A stretch of DNA of 64,000 bases. It comes from Rhyzopertha dominica (lineage: Eukaryota > Arthropoda > Insecta > Coleoptera > Bostrichidae). Shown piece by piece: positions 50,104 through 61,001 of this stretch. The stretch is from NCBI GenBank assembly GCA_025024175.1, contig QCXZ01000053.1, forward strand, positions 4,216,001-4,280,000, in the 5' to 3' direction. Below the pieces are notes generated by a model. It searched no databases. It saw only the letters and a list, made by a program, of their open reading frames with translations, and was not told the origin of the DNA. Each line of letters begins with the position of its first letter. Within the stretch, counting starts at the first letter, position 1. A program made the translations under genes and the position numbers.

Positions 50104-51354
50104 CAGGGCGAGTTTTTTTTCGATACCAGTATGGGGATCTCGAAAACTAGCAGAGCTAGAAGGAAGATTAAATGGTTAAATGGAAAAAGATTTGTTTTGT
50201 TCACCTAACTCAAAGCACATTTTGGTTTTTAAAAAACGTTCATGGCTTACTATATATTTTGAAAAAAACTGAGTATTTCTTATATCCTTTTATCTCGTTT
50301 ATTTTTGATCTTACAAAAAATGTAAATACAAAGGCTGCAGATAATTTAACCCTTAATAAATTTATAAGACGCAGATTTTTTTACCTATTCAACGGTATAA
50401 CACTCGGTATCGCTGTTTTGAAAATTACGAGAGTTATGGTCAATTTTCCGTATTTTTTTGTTGTCTGTTTTTAAATAGTTAGCCATGGAACAATTGTTTC
50501 TTGTATCTGACGGCTAGTTAGAACTGAGCACTAAAAATTCACGTAGAATGGAGTTTTCAAATCTAGAAAAGCTTAATATGGTTGAATGCTATATCATATG
50601 CCGCAAAAATTCCATTTGAGCATCTTAAGAATACTTTCATCGCTACCAATGACTTAGGTCAATATGGCTCTTTGTAAACCTAAAAATTTTGGCAATTCTA
50701 AACATAAATATGTCATTTTCAACCCGTGAAATTGCTTTAAATAGTGGCACTTCAACAAGCGCTGTTGTTAAAAAATGGATTTACATACATTTCACTCCTG
50801 CATGTGCGCAGAAAAGCCACAGTTTCCTTTTGAAGATTATGTGGTCGGGTGAAACATAATTTACAAACTGCGTTATGTTTAACCGACATATAATGAACAT
50901 CTCTGGGCACAAGAACACCCTCGCAATGTGCAGCAAAGAAGATCTCAAAATAGATTTGGGTTTAATGTATGGTGCAGTATTATTGGGTCCACCATTCTAG
51001 GTTCGTATATTTTAGACCATTCTTTAAGAGGTGAATGTTTTTACAAAATGATTTCACTGAAATCCCTCAAGATTTAAACTTGGAAGGGCGTAGAACAATA
51101 GCATGGTTCCGACATGATGGAGCAATTTCTCATACTACAGTGCAAGTAAGGAATTGTCTTGACCACATGTATGCAAACACGTGGATAGGAAGAAACGGAC
51201 CTGTTGCCTGGCCGCCCCATTCTCCAGATTTGTCTGTTTTAGATTTCTTTTTATGGGATACAATAAAAAGCAAAGTGTACTTAAGGAACTATGAAACAGT
51301 TGATGACTTTTTTTTTTGAGATCCCCATACTGGTAATCGAAAAAACTCACCCTG
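50104..51354 (+). mobile_element. Mariner-like element with intact TIRs, defective transposase
   Basis: TA-flanked terminal repeats of ~42 bases are CAGGGCGAGTTTTTTTTCGA at 50104 with CCAGTATGGGGATCTC, and their complement GAGATCCCCATACTGG...CTCACCCTG ending at 51354. The transposase is broken: FSNLEKLNMVECYIICRKNS (~50550, DUF4817-like start), NEHLWAQEHPRNVQQRRSQN and NRFGFNVWCSIIG, then WFRHDGAISHTT and PPHSPDLSVLDFFLWDTIKSK (51090-51290). The last two Asp are 36 residues apart, as in the DUF4817 copies nearby. The 50172-50474 frame is unexplained. Confidence 0.85.
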
Positions 51355-51431
51355 TATAAAGTATTTTACTGGTTCTTCGTTCTGAGTTATCATCCATTTT
51401 TGATTTTGGGCGAACTATTGCTTCAACTCAC

Positions 51432-52533
51432 CTAAATCATCTTCTACACGATCATAGAGCCCCTCGGTCTCACTCCGCCTCCCCTGCAACAGATTCCCCG
51501 TCCTCCTCTTCCTTATCCCGTAAGAATGCACCGGCACGATCAACTTGGGCCGCGGAATCAAAAAGTCACCGTTTTGTTCACCGACTCGCTTATTATTTCC
51601 CGCACTCCTGTCATCCTTGTAGATGTCGTAAACGTCGATGCTGTCGGCCGACAAGCGCGATTCCGACCCGTCGACGCTTCCCTCAGAACTGCTCGGATAG
51701 ATGTTCTTCGGCGGTATCCTCTGGCGGAGCTTCTTCGGTTGCTCGTAGTATCCGCTGTCGTTTCTGTTGAGCGAAACCTCGTCGGGCTTCTCCAGGGCGG
51801 AGTGCTCGAAGTTGGGAACCCCCTGATCCTGTTCCGAGATTCGAGATTCAGATGGATCCGCGAAGAACTCGTTCTGTTGGTCGATCCACTCGCTGACTCT
51901 CTCCTGGGCGTTGTCCTCGCAATCCGCTTCGATTTCGTCGATCAGTTTATTGTCTTTTCCCTTTTGCTCGTTGAATCGAACGGATTTCTTCAGCTGCTTC
52001 TCCAGGTCGCTCATGACTTGCTCAAGTTGAGAGCTCGTAGTGCTGGGGGGTAGTTTAGTTCTTGGTTTCGGTTTTGGCCGTTCCCTTGAGCTGTTTTCCG
52101 CGCTTTCTCCTTCCTCGGTTGTTCTGAAACTCTGACTATGCCTGATTCTACTCTGAGAGGGCAGATAATAATCCCCGATCAACCCTAAACCATCTTCTGT
52201 TATAATAGTAGCGTTTCTGGAGTTAATTCTCGACAAGCACTTGTCACTGTGATACTTTGCTCTGATGCTACTGGTTTTCTTCACTTTCCTTGGCAAAGCA
52301 TAGAGACCATGGTCTTCCAATAATGAACGCCTGTCTAATTCAGAATCATTCGCGCTATATTTGTCCCAAGAATTGGACGAACTTCCGGAAGACAGGTTCT
52401 TTTGCGCGTCCTCCCAGTTGGCTTCGTACTGCAGACCCCTGGTGCTGTTGGGAATGTCCATTTCAAGCCAGGATGGGTCGTTTAGAACGGCCTTCCCCGG
52501 GTAGTGCTTGATCCTCATGGTGATAGCAGTCAT
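51432..52533 (-). CDS. Large exon of an unrecognised Ser-rich acidic protein
   Basis: Open for 367 codons from the ATG at 52533 to a good donor (G|GTGAGT) at 51432, ending in phase 1. Codon use is far more GC-rich than the surroundings, so it is clearly coding. Visible features are a polar, Ser-rich N-half, a basic proline-rich segment at ~151-163 (RPKPKPRTKLPP, SH3-ligand-like), a short predicted coil at ~169-183 and then KKSVRFNE (~182-189), which fits the RVxF docking motif for protein phosphatase 1. An acidic stretch follows, then RPKLIVPVHSYGIRKRRTGN near the end. An AG just before the ATG leaves open that it is not the first exon. It could be an alternative 5' exon of the for kinase on the same strand 15 kb downstream; that is a guess. 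Confidence 0.75.
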
Positions 52534-55395
52534 TTGCTATTATAGCGACATGATTTTCTATTCCTGCGTGAGAATGGAGTCTCAGATTTCGAATGTTGGT
52601 GGATTTTCTAGGACTTTTTGCTTGTATAATGAAACTTCTGGTGCATGACTATACTCTATTAAAAACTATGCATTGTATCCGTTAATATTTACGTAATAGA
52701 ACTGTGTTTTGTGAGTGTTTCTGCAACGAATACCAATGAGACGAGGTATTTGCCCAAATATGTGGCATGAATCCATTCAATAACCACTTCTGGTAACACT
52801 ACAAGCGATATCAACTTTCTTATTTTAAATGAAATACTTTGTTTTTATTCAAAGATTCCCGGAGCTCTACATAATACAAGTCACATGACTTGTGTGTGAT
52901 GATAATAATAGAACATACGACACTAGCAAAAATCTTGATCAGATATCCTTCAAAGTTTTCTAGAAAATTCTATCTCGAAGTTTTCATCCATTTTATTAAA
53001 AATACAGCTAAAGTACTTCCCACTATTTAACAATCACGATCAGTACCAAAGATAAAATTAGTTCTAAGTTTCTCACATGGCTGGAAGCAATCAGACTTGG
53101 CCTCAAACTAAAAGGAACAACCTACATGCCAGCAACATGGAAATGTGGCAGATAAAATTCAAGAAATTATTTAAAATATTAAAATTGTGTCCATTTATAA
53201 CCTTAAAAACTTTGTCGATTTACTACAAAATGTAATGAATTTAAATTCCCTAGCGTGGCATGATGTTTATGAAAATAATAAATGATTAATTTGTTGTAAA
53301 AACATTGGAAAAGACTTTCTCATTTGGCCAACATAAAATGAATAAAAAACTATAACCGCTCCATTGATTCAAAACTGATATTTTGTTTTTATTACGGACA
53401 AAACTGAAGAAACCCTGTCTGCGGTCAAAAAAGTAATGTTTAATCTGTATCAAAAAAATAATTTAGATACACTAACTGAGACGAGTAAAATTTACAATCA
53501 ATGATAATGAAACAAAATACAACTTTTTGTCAAGTATTTAAAGTTCGTTTAGTTTTTCTATTAAACAATCTGCAAAAATTATCAAAAAATTTAATTTTAT
53601 AAACACACCCAGGTTTTTGAAAAACGTTCGATGAAAGAAGTATTTTAAAGAGCATGTGTAAAAGTGAATGGCGATCTGTATGAGCGTCGTCTTAAATATT
53701 CAAGAAAGAAGATTGACCAAGTTAAATTAACAAATCTAAAGGAGTAATACGATTACTAACTTCTATTAAGTAACTGAAGCTTATAGCGGCATATAAAGAT
53801 GAAAATTATTTAGATTTAAGTAACGGTACCAAAATTTAACACGCGTATCTTTATTATAACTTTCTAAACTATTCATGCAAAGTTCTGTCATAAATAGGCA
53901 ATAAATTTGTAAGATAATAACTGCACAAAATTTTACAATTTCAAATTATTTATGTAATGTATTTGACCATTAATATTATATTTGCGTTACTTTTATGTGA
54001 TAACGCCAGAACTAATTGTTTACATTCCATTATAATTTTTGTTTAGTGACAGGAAACGCTTCATTTTTGTATTTAATAAAGTGCATAAAAACTTGGAAAG
54101 TGAACTTAAATCAATCGGTTTTCAATTTAGATTATTTGTTACTTCTAATGCTCTTCTTGTGTCCTTTGGTGTATTACCTTTTTCACTTCTATCCCGTTAA
54201 ATGAGCTTTAATCAATTCATAAAAAGAAACACACAAACAACTGCACTAATAAATATTGTAGAAATACGTCGAAATTTTCGTGTCGAATTATGAAGGCAAA
54301 CTCTACAACGAAAAATGAAATTATCAAGAATTTATTATTCTAGATAAAATATGTTGATTACATTTTTTATATTTTGTCGAAATAAGATGGAATTCTTTTC
54401 TAGTCTTATTTATGTCGGTAAAATTTATAGCAAACAGACACAATCAATGATCGTTCGTGTTCTGTAATTTAATAAACACTGGCAAATTTACCACTTAAAA
54501 AAGTTCGAAAAGGAATCGACAACCACCAAATAGTTAGCGTTTAACAAAATACAATACAAAAATTTTGGACAGAAGACTTAAAAACAATATAAGGCTGGTA
54601 GAATACAAAGACATAAGAATAGAAATTATAAAGAAGTGCAATATGGGGAATCTTCTAGTTAACAACACGCAGAAAAAACGTTAAATTAAATTGGTATTTA
54701 AAAACTGAAATGCACGCATTGTGATTTTGTATAGGTACATAGGACATTCAAGTAGAGACATAAATAGTATTAAAGAACATACTGGAAACTAATTAGTAAT
54801 TAGATAAAACAATCTCAAAGTTTTACATTGCAAAATAAAATGAAAACGGTAATATACGGAAGATGAAATTAAAAAAAAACAGAAAAAATACAAACACTGA
54901 GAAATAAGGAACTTGTATCAAGGAGTAGTGAAAAGAAATGGCATCTATCAGCTACACCAATCAGCAGAAGTAGTTTCATGGTAAAAAAAAACTGCTTTAG
55001 ATAAGAAGATCCTGTGTGACCATCTTATTGTATTGTAAACTTAAATTTCACAATATGTACAAAATAAAGTCAGAGTTCACAACTTATACCAGGGTAATTA
55101 CAACTACAGCAAAATACATNGAAGGGTAGAAGTAGTATTTGGCAGAATCANATGGGTGCAATATGGAAAACGATATAATCGGTATAAATATTTCAAGCAA
55201 TAATTCAGTAGTTGCTACGAATGACGGCCAAAAAGCAAAATTGTAAAAGTACAAGGGTTTACGTCGGAAAAAATACAGACGGGAAATTGCAAAGAAACTA
55301 ATGAAATCCAGGAAATGCTTCCAAAGCAAATACATAAATGGGGTCTGAAGGATATGCTGTTCTTATAAAATACGTGGGTGAATGCTTTCAGCGTC
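52534..55395. other. Long AT-rich stretch without recognised features
   Basis: No reading frame here looks like a gene. The 62-codon frame at 54016 is hydrophobic but lacks any context. Two N lie near 55120-55151. Confidence 0.4.
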
Positions 55396-55776
55396 CATAA
55401 TATAAGATAATATATTTTCGGAAAGATCGCTGTCTCTTGAAAACACTCACAAAAAAAAGTCTGACGTTTCGATTACACCTGTAATCTTTGTCAAAGATGA
55501 AGAACCTCAAAATTTTCCTGACACAAGTTCAAACAAAATTTTGAAAGTAAATAAACAATTCACCATGGAAGCGAGACGTCATAGAAACAACGTGCCAACC
55601 TGATAAAAAGGAACCTAACGACGAAAAAGGAACTACCTACCTACTAGATATACACGAACTACTTGATAAAAGATAACTACAAAATAGCCTTCCAAATCGA
55701 AACGTCAAACTTATAATTTTTTGTCAGTGTTTACAAGAGACAGCGATCTTTCCGAAAATATATTATCTTATCCTTA
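55396..55776. mobile_element. MITE with ~85-bp terminal inverted repeats
   Basis: The left arm is ATAAGATAATATATTTTCGG, AAAGATCGCTGTCTCTTG, AAAACACT, then GACGTTTCGATT. The right arm is the mirror image: AATCGAAACGTC, AGTGTTTACAAGAGACAGCGATCTTT, CCGAAAATATATTATCTTAT. The centre (~55480-55690) is non-coding. Confidence 0.8.
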
Positions 55777-56876
55777 TAAAAGTCAAGCTTTTTTAATATG
55801 ATTGTTGTTAGTAGAGTCCAATCTTGTACGGAGTTTCCCTTTTTAGGAAAAATGAATGAGCTGTGTTAAAAAAATGTTCTGTTGAACACAATAGAAATAT
55901 TGGGTCAAATATGAGTTGTGAGTTTGCTGAAAAACCAACTTGATCGTGTATTAGAATCCGTAGGGATTTATATAAGAAAGTTGATTTCATGTGAAAAATG
56001 ATGTTTAAATAAAACGAAAACTGAAATCTAGGCATATACCTCGTTTTGTCTAAACAGAGAAAAATTATTTACTTTATTATCTCTTGAAAGTATGTATTCA
56101 GACACTTTCTATTTCTCAATACAACAAAGTCCTAGAATTTCGTTAAAAACCCCATATACCACGAAAACCCAAACAATCTATACAACAATAAACTGCGTGT
56201 TCATGCCAGCGTGAAAGAATCTAACCCACATAAGGCGAAAACAGTTTTCATTTTCACTTTGTCATAATTATGGTAATCCAAACAGATGGCCAAGGATGAC
56301 CTACAAAGCGGGAGGCAAAATTAAAGCAGTTTCTTCTCACAGCAGCGCTTGCATTGAAACATCTGACGCCACTATGTCATTATTTGAAAAGACACCGGTT
56401 CTCATGCATTTTGTAGAGAGCGTGGCAATCGAAAATAGGTTACCAATTCGATTCGGCGTCACCAGCTTATAAATTTTATTAAAAGGGAAATTGGGAAATC
56501 GAAACTCAAGTTTGTTATTATGTAAAGCGAAAGTATTTTATTGAGATCCATAATCAATCAGTTAGGACTATCACACAAATTAATAATTACCGAAACGATA
56601 GTATTTTTAGAACTGTTTGTGTAAATTGTATAGTTAAAAGGGTTGAAATACTAAAATGCGATTTCCAATCGGATACAATAGTTATTATTTAACATCAATG
56701 GGATACAGCCCACTCAATCTCCCTCACATTCATATTCCAGGAAGTTTTTTTGTTACTCTTGAGGTGCATTCAGGACTGAGAAATTGAAACTTCATAATAC
56801 GTTTTTCCTTAAGCATCTCGTAGCTGTGCCAGAAGCTTCAAATTATTTTTAGTGATCTCAATGTTCCTGGAATATA
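55777..56876. other. Intergenic DNA, nothing recognised
   Basis: AT-rich with no supported genes or paired repeats. Confidence 0.4.
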
Positions 56877-56956
56877 CAGGATGTTTCACGAATGATAAAG
56901 ACCCTGACGAAATTAAAAATGCAACCCAAAATACATTTGCAGAGGTAACATTGATA

Positions 56957-58557
56957 CGAGCCCAAACAACTATAGGTTCGGACACTTGATATTTTTCAGA
57001 TTAAATAATTTTTACGATATGTAAAACATATTTTTCAAATTGATATTAATATCTTCAAATACAACTATACACATGCTTACTCTGCGGAAAATGCATGAGT
57101 AGAAAAACATATTATGTTTAAGAAATTAGTGCTTATTCAACACTATAACAAATTCGTTGTCAACTAAATCTTCGGACACTAATGTTATTCATGAGATATT
57201 TTAATCAGGGCGGCTATGAAAACAAAACATAATATTGGAAATTAATGCGACACCGCTTCTGTCAGTTTTGCAGTTAATTTTGTTATGTGCATAATAAATA
57301 ATGGCTCGAGGAAAAGCGTTGAGTATTGAGTTGCGTAATCTTATTGTAAAATTGCGTCTAGATGGTAAGAGTGGGCGAAAAATCGCAAAAGATCTCGATT
57401 TACCTGTGTCAAGTGTTGCTGACATTATCAAAAAATATTCATCAAGTGGTTCTGTTGCAATTGGAAAAAGCACTGGACGAAAACGGATAATTAATGACAG
57501 AGATGTTCGAGTTTTAATTAGCATCGCAAAGGAAAATCGCCGGAGTAGTCTACGAGATTTAAATGCAATATGGTCAGAAAGAATAAAGAAAAGAGCTTCT
57601 ACAGAGACTACTCGTAAATATCTCAGAAAGCGGGGCTATAAATTTTATAAAGTACCTAAGTTCAAGAGGTAAGTCTCTTGTACTCAAAAAGTAAAATTAT
57701 ATTAATTATTCAACAGGCAAAAGAAAAACCACTGCTGACTATCCGCCAGAAACAAAATCGACTAAAATGGGCAAAACAAAGACAAAATTATGAACAAAGA
57801 CAATGGAACAGCATCATTTTTAGTGATGAGTCAAAATTTGATGTATGCGTCGGTGATATGCGAAAGAGAGTGATTCGTAACAAATCTGAAACTTACCACA
57901 AAGACTGTTTAAAACGGACTGTTAAGTTTCTTGCTAGTGTTATGATCTGGGGATGTATGTCTTCGAAAGGTGTTGGATCTTTGCATTTTATAGATGGTAC
58001 TGTGAACGCCCAAAAATACATTGATATATTGAGAACCAATTTACTCCCATCAGTAGAAATTTTAGTTGATGATGGCGAATGGACTTTTCAACAGGACGGC
58101 GCATCTTCGCATACCGCGAAAATTACAAAACAATGGTTTCAAGACAACTCTATTAACGTTCTGGACTGGCCCTCCAGTAGCCCGGATCTTAATCCTATAG
58201 AGAATCTTTGGGCCATAATGAAAAGAAAGCTAAGAAAGGATCCCCAAAGAAATATTGAAGGTTTGAAACAAAAAATTTCGGAAATCTGGGAATCTATAAC
58301 TGCAGAGGACTGTCAAAATCTATTAAATACAATGTCTGACCGAATAAAGGCAGTAATTAAAGCCAAAGGGGATGTAACTCAATATTAAGGTGGTCTGTCT
58401 GGAGATTTAGTTGACAACGAATTTGTTATAGTGTTGAATAAGCACTAATTTCTTAAACATAATATGTTTTTCTACTCATGTATTTTCCAAAGAGTAAACC
58501 TGTATATAGTTGTATTTGATGATAGTAATATAAATTTGAAAAATATGTTCTATATGA
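56957..58557 (+). mobile_element. Tc1 element (DD34E) nested in the mariner-like copy
   Basis: It is inserted right after a TA (56955-56956). Long inverted repeats pair 57014-57180 with 58396-58557 (TTAGTTGACAACGAATTTGT and TTATAGTGTTGAATAAGCAC on the right). The left end has 57 further bases (CGAGCCCAAACAACTATAGG...) without a partner, so the right tip is deleted together with part of the host element. The transposase gene at 57301-58388 is nearly intact. Confidence 0.85.
57301..58388 (+). CDS. Tc1-like transposase, 340 aa if a 65-nt intron is removed
   Basis: The first frame runs from the ATG at 57301 and holds a paired helix-turn-helix (LRLDGKSGRKIAKDLDLPVS and a second one up to GYKFYK). 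Read straight on, it stops at 57672, and the catalytic domain follows in another frame. Removing 57652-57716, which starts GT and ends AG, joins FYK to AKEKPLLTIRQKQ in phase 0. This gives 340 residues, the usual Tc1 length. Catalytic residues are the Asp in FSDESKF, the Asp in FQQDGASSH and the Glu in SPDLNPIENLW, with 34 residues between the last two. It catalyses cut-and-paste transposition at TA sites. A longer first exon ending at KVPKFKR with a 48-nt GTAAGT intron would leave the frames out of register. Confidence 0.8.
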
Positions 58558-58969
58558 CCAACGATTAATTGAACCTCTTCCTATCCATCGGTTAGGCAAA
58601 ACCAAATCAAGATGATTTCGCACTATTCTATGATAATGCGCAGGTGCCCCATCTTGTTGGAACCATAGATCTTGTCTTATTTGTAAATTTACATTTTGGA
58701 GAAGTATCGGTAAAATGTTTCTTAAAAAATTTAGATAAGCATTGCCGTTTAAACTATCGCGAAAAAAATAAGGCCCAACAGTTTGATTCAACAATATTCC
58801 GCACCAGACATTCGTCGAGTAGATAGTTTGAAAATGTCCTTCTCGAATCCAACGTTGATTTTCTTGCGCACAATAATGCATGTTATGTAAAATCACATTG
58901 GCTATGAGAACGTATTTTGGGTTGCATATTTAATTTCGTCAGGGTCATTATCATTCGTGAAACATCCTG

Positions 58970-60379
58970 TATACACTTAATCAGAATATTTTAGGCTTCA
59001 AAGAATGTATAGAAACGCAATTATATACTTTACTCTAAAGTGCCTAAAGGCTTATGCGTATATGCGCCCAAATGCACTGTAACTCCTTGTACAGGATATC
59101 CATTATTGGTTACTTATTGATAAAACCTAAACTACTAAAAACTTTAATACTGACAAGTCCAGCTAAACATGTTATCGAGATTGGACATTATTTTGACACT
59201 GAAGATATGGAGCTAAGGGAATCCAGAAGCTACAATTCAGATATTTTGGAAGTCATCTACATGAGATAACTATCTTTGAATCTGTGGTAGCTTAACTGTA
59301 CCATGCCAAACAAATCGAAGTATCTAAGGACATTGTATGTTGCTAGTAGATATGAGAAGATTTCCACAACTCGGTCGTTAATTCTCAACGACAAGTGTCC
59401 ATACGTAGACAAGACGTCCAAGAGAGTTCGTACACCTTGCAACACCTACTATTCGACAATACACGTTCAAACAAGCCCTGACTGTGGCATTTCTGCATAA
59501 CGTTCTTTGACCCGTGTGTGCCGACCCACGTAGGAGAGGTCGAATTTATAGAATACTGACCGGAGCCATCCCAGGTTACTATGCAATATTTCATCGTCGA
59601 TTTCTTCATGTGAAAACGCAACAACTTCATGGTTTTATAAACAACGGCTTAAAACACCCGAAAACGCGCTCAATTACACAAAATTGGCCCATTGTGTGTG
59701 ACAAACCGTTACCTCTGAACCGGAACAATATGAGAGACACATGCGGCTGGGTCCATGTCGCCGAAGAGATTTAAAAATTTCTATTGTCCCGCGAAGTAGG
59801 TTACAGGCGTCATTTTACGGGCTTTAAGGGCTTGGCCGTGAGATGCATGTACTGATACGAGCATGAATGGAACAGGAAACAGTCATGATGCAACAGGGAG
59901 ATCACGTACAGGCAATTAACTGTTAAGAGATCGGGACAATTTGTCAAAGAACGAGGCATACGACGTAGTTCATTTGTTCTGAAAGATACGCTTGTTTTTG
60001 TGACGTAGTGCTGAGATCGACAGGGAAGTGGAGCAAGTCCATGAGTTACTGTTGATGTTTACTTAAGCGGTTTGGCTCCTAATCTAGCGGTGATATCACC
60101 AAGACCTCTCCGTCAGGACGCATATTGTGAATTTATGTATATTTAAGTATGTAGGTGGCCATTAAAGTACTCTAATTGCTGGAAAATATGTTCATGATTT
60201 ACACAGTTTTACGAGAAATAAATTGTATTCTAGGAACATGGGCGTACCCAGCTTTTGGTCTGAGGGGGGGGGGGCAAAGCAAGAATGTCCTGTAATGTAT
60301 AATTCCTGAAAAAAAGGTACTGCATACTTCAGAATACCGGAAAATGGATTAACGATAGAATAAGGAATAAATGCAGAAT
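58970..60379. other. Intergenic DNA with no identified gene
   Basis: Several overlapping short frames lie on both strands between 59054 and 59774, in sequence slightly richer in G+C than its surroundings. None matches a family I recognise, and none has good splice context. Confidence 0.4.
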
Positions 60380-61001
60380 AAAAAGACTTTTATGTGATGA
60401 AATGAAAGCCGGAAACAAACAAAGTGAAATCTACATGGATGTTAGTCAGCAATATCATAAAAAAAACCTAAAGCTGCCAGTTTTCCGGTAGCAGAGTTGG
60501 CCAGTAAGGAAAAGAGTTCAAATCATGATGTGGTTAACCAAATAAATAGATTTTTTATAAATCAATGCAGTACAGGTGTAAGACCAGTACCAGATATGCG
60601 AAATGTGCGTGGTATTGCCCAATCTATGAGTCTGCTACAAACTGACTCAAGGGAGGTCTACAACACAATTTTGTCTTTAAAAAAACACTTGGACGGTGGG
60701 TGTTGATGGAATCTCGACAACGGCGTTGAAGACGTGTGCAGAGTCCCTTTCCCGACCAATAGCGGAGATGATCAATGTATGCTTTGAACAAGAAGTCTTT
60801 CCCCAGCACTTAAAATTGTCAAAGATAACTCCGATATACAAAACTGGAGAAAAATCAGAAATGAAGAACTATAGACCAATCACTGTCATTCCTGTTCTGG
60901 CAAAGGTATTTGAAAAGATTCTGTTGGCTAGAATGTTAGAATTTATAGACAAACACGACATTATAACAAAAATGCAAAGTGCGTCTTCATTGTATGAATA
61001 G
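60380..61001 (+). mobile_element. Fragment of a non-LTR retrotransposon (RT N-terminal part)
   Basis: Frame 60497-60705 (SNHDVVNQINRFFINQCST) leads, with one frameshift near 60695, into GVDGISTTALKTCAESLSRP, ISEMI-like AEMINVCFEQEVFPQHLK, ITPIYKTGEKSEMKNYRPIT and VIPVLAKVFEKILLARM. These are the blocks ahead of the RT palm in Jockey/CR1-type LINEs. It breaks off before the YADD site and is truncated on both sides. Confidence 0.8.

Larger units (their letters stand above)
56877..58969 (-). mobile_element. Mariner-like element, DUF4817 family, copy 3 (split by Tc1)
   Basis: TA-flanked ends CAGGATGTTTCACGAATGAT (56877) and complement ending CATCCTG (58969). On the minus strand 58896-58560 encodes the middle of the transposase: GHFQTIYSTNVWCGI, VGPYFFRDSLNG, WFQQDGAPAHYHRIVRNHLD, NRWIGRGSIN. 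The DUF4817 N-terminal part is deleted, and the C-terminal part is replaced by the inserted Tc1 element at 56957-58557. This copy keeps exactly the block (QDGAPAHY) that copy 2 has lost. Confidence 0.85.

Noticed and set aside
51526..52053. 175-codon plus-strand frame
   Set aside because: Antisense of the well-supported minus-strand exon 51432-52533.
57669..57716. 48-nt intron with GTAAGT donor in the Tc1 gene
   Set aside because: The donor is better than that at 57652, but joining there puts the second half out of frame and leads to a stop within a few codons.
59054..59774. Possible gene from overlapping short frames
   Set aside because: Frames on both strands, no recognisable motif, no consistent splice sites.
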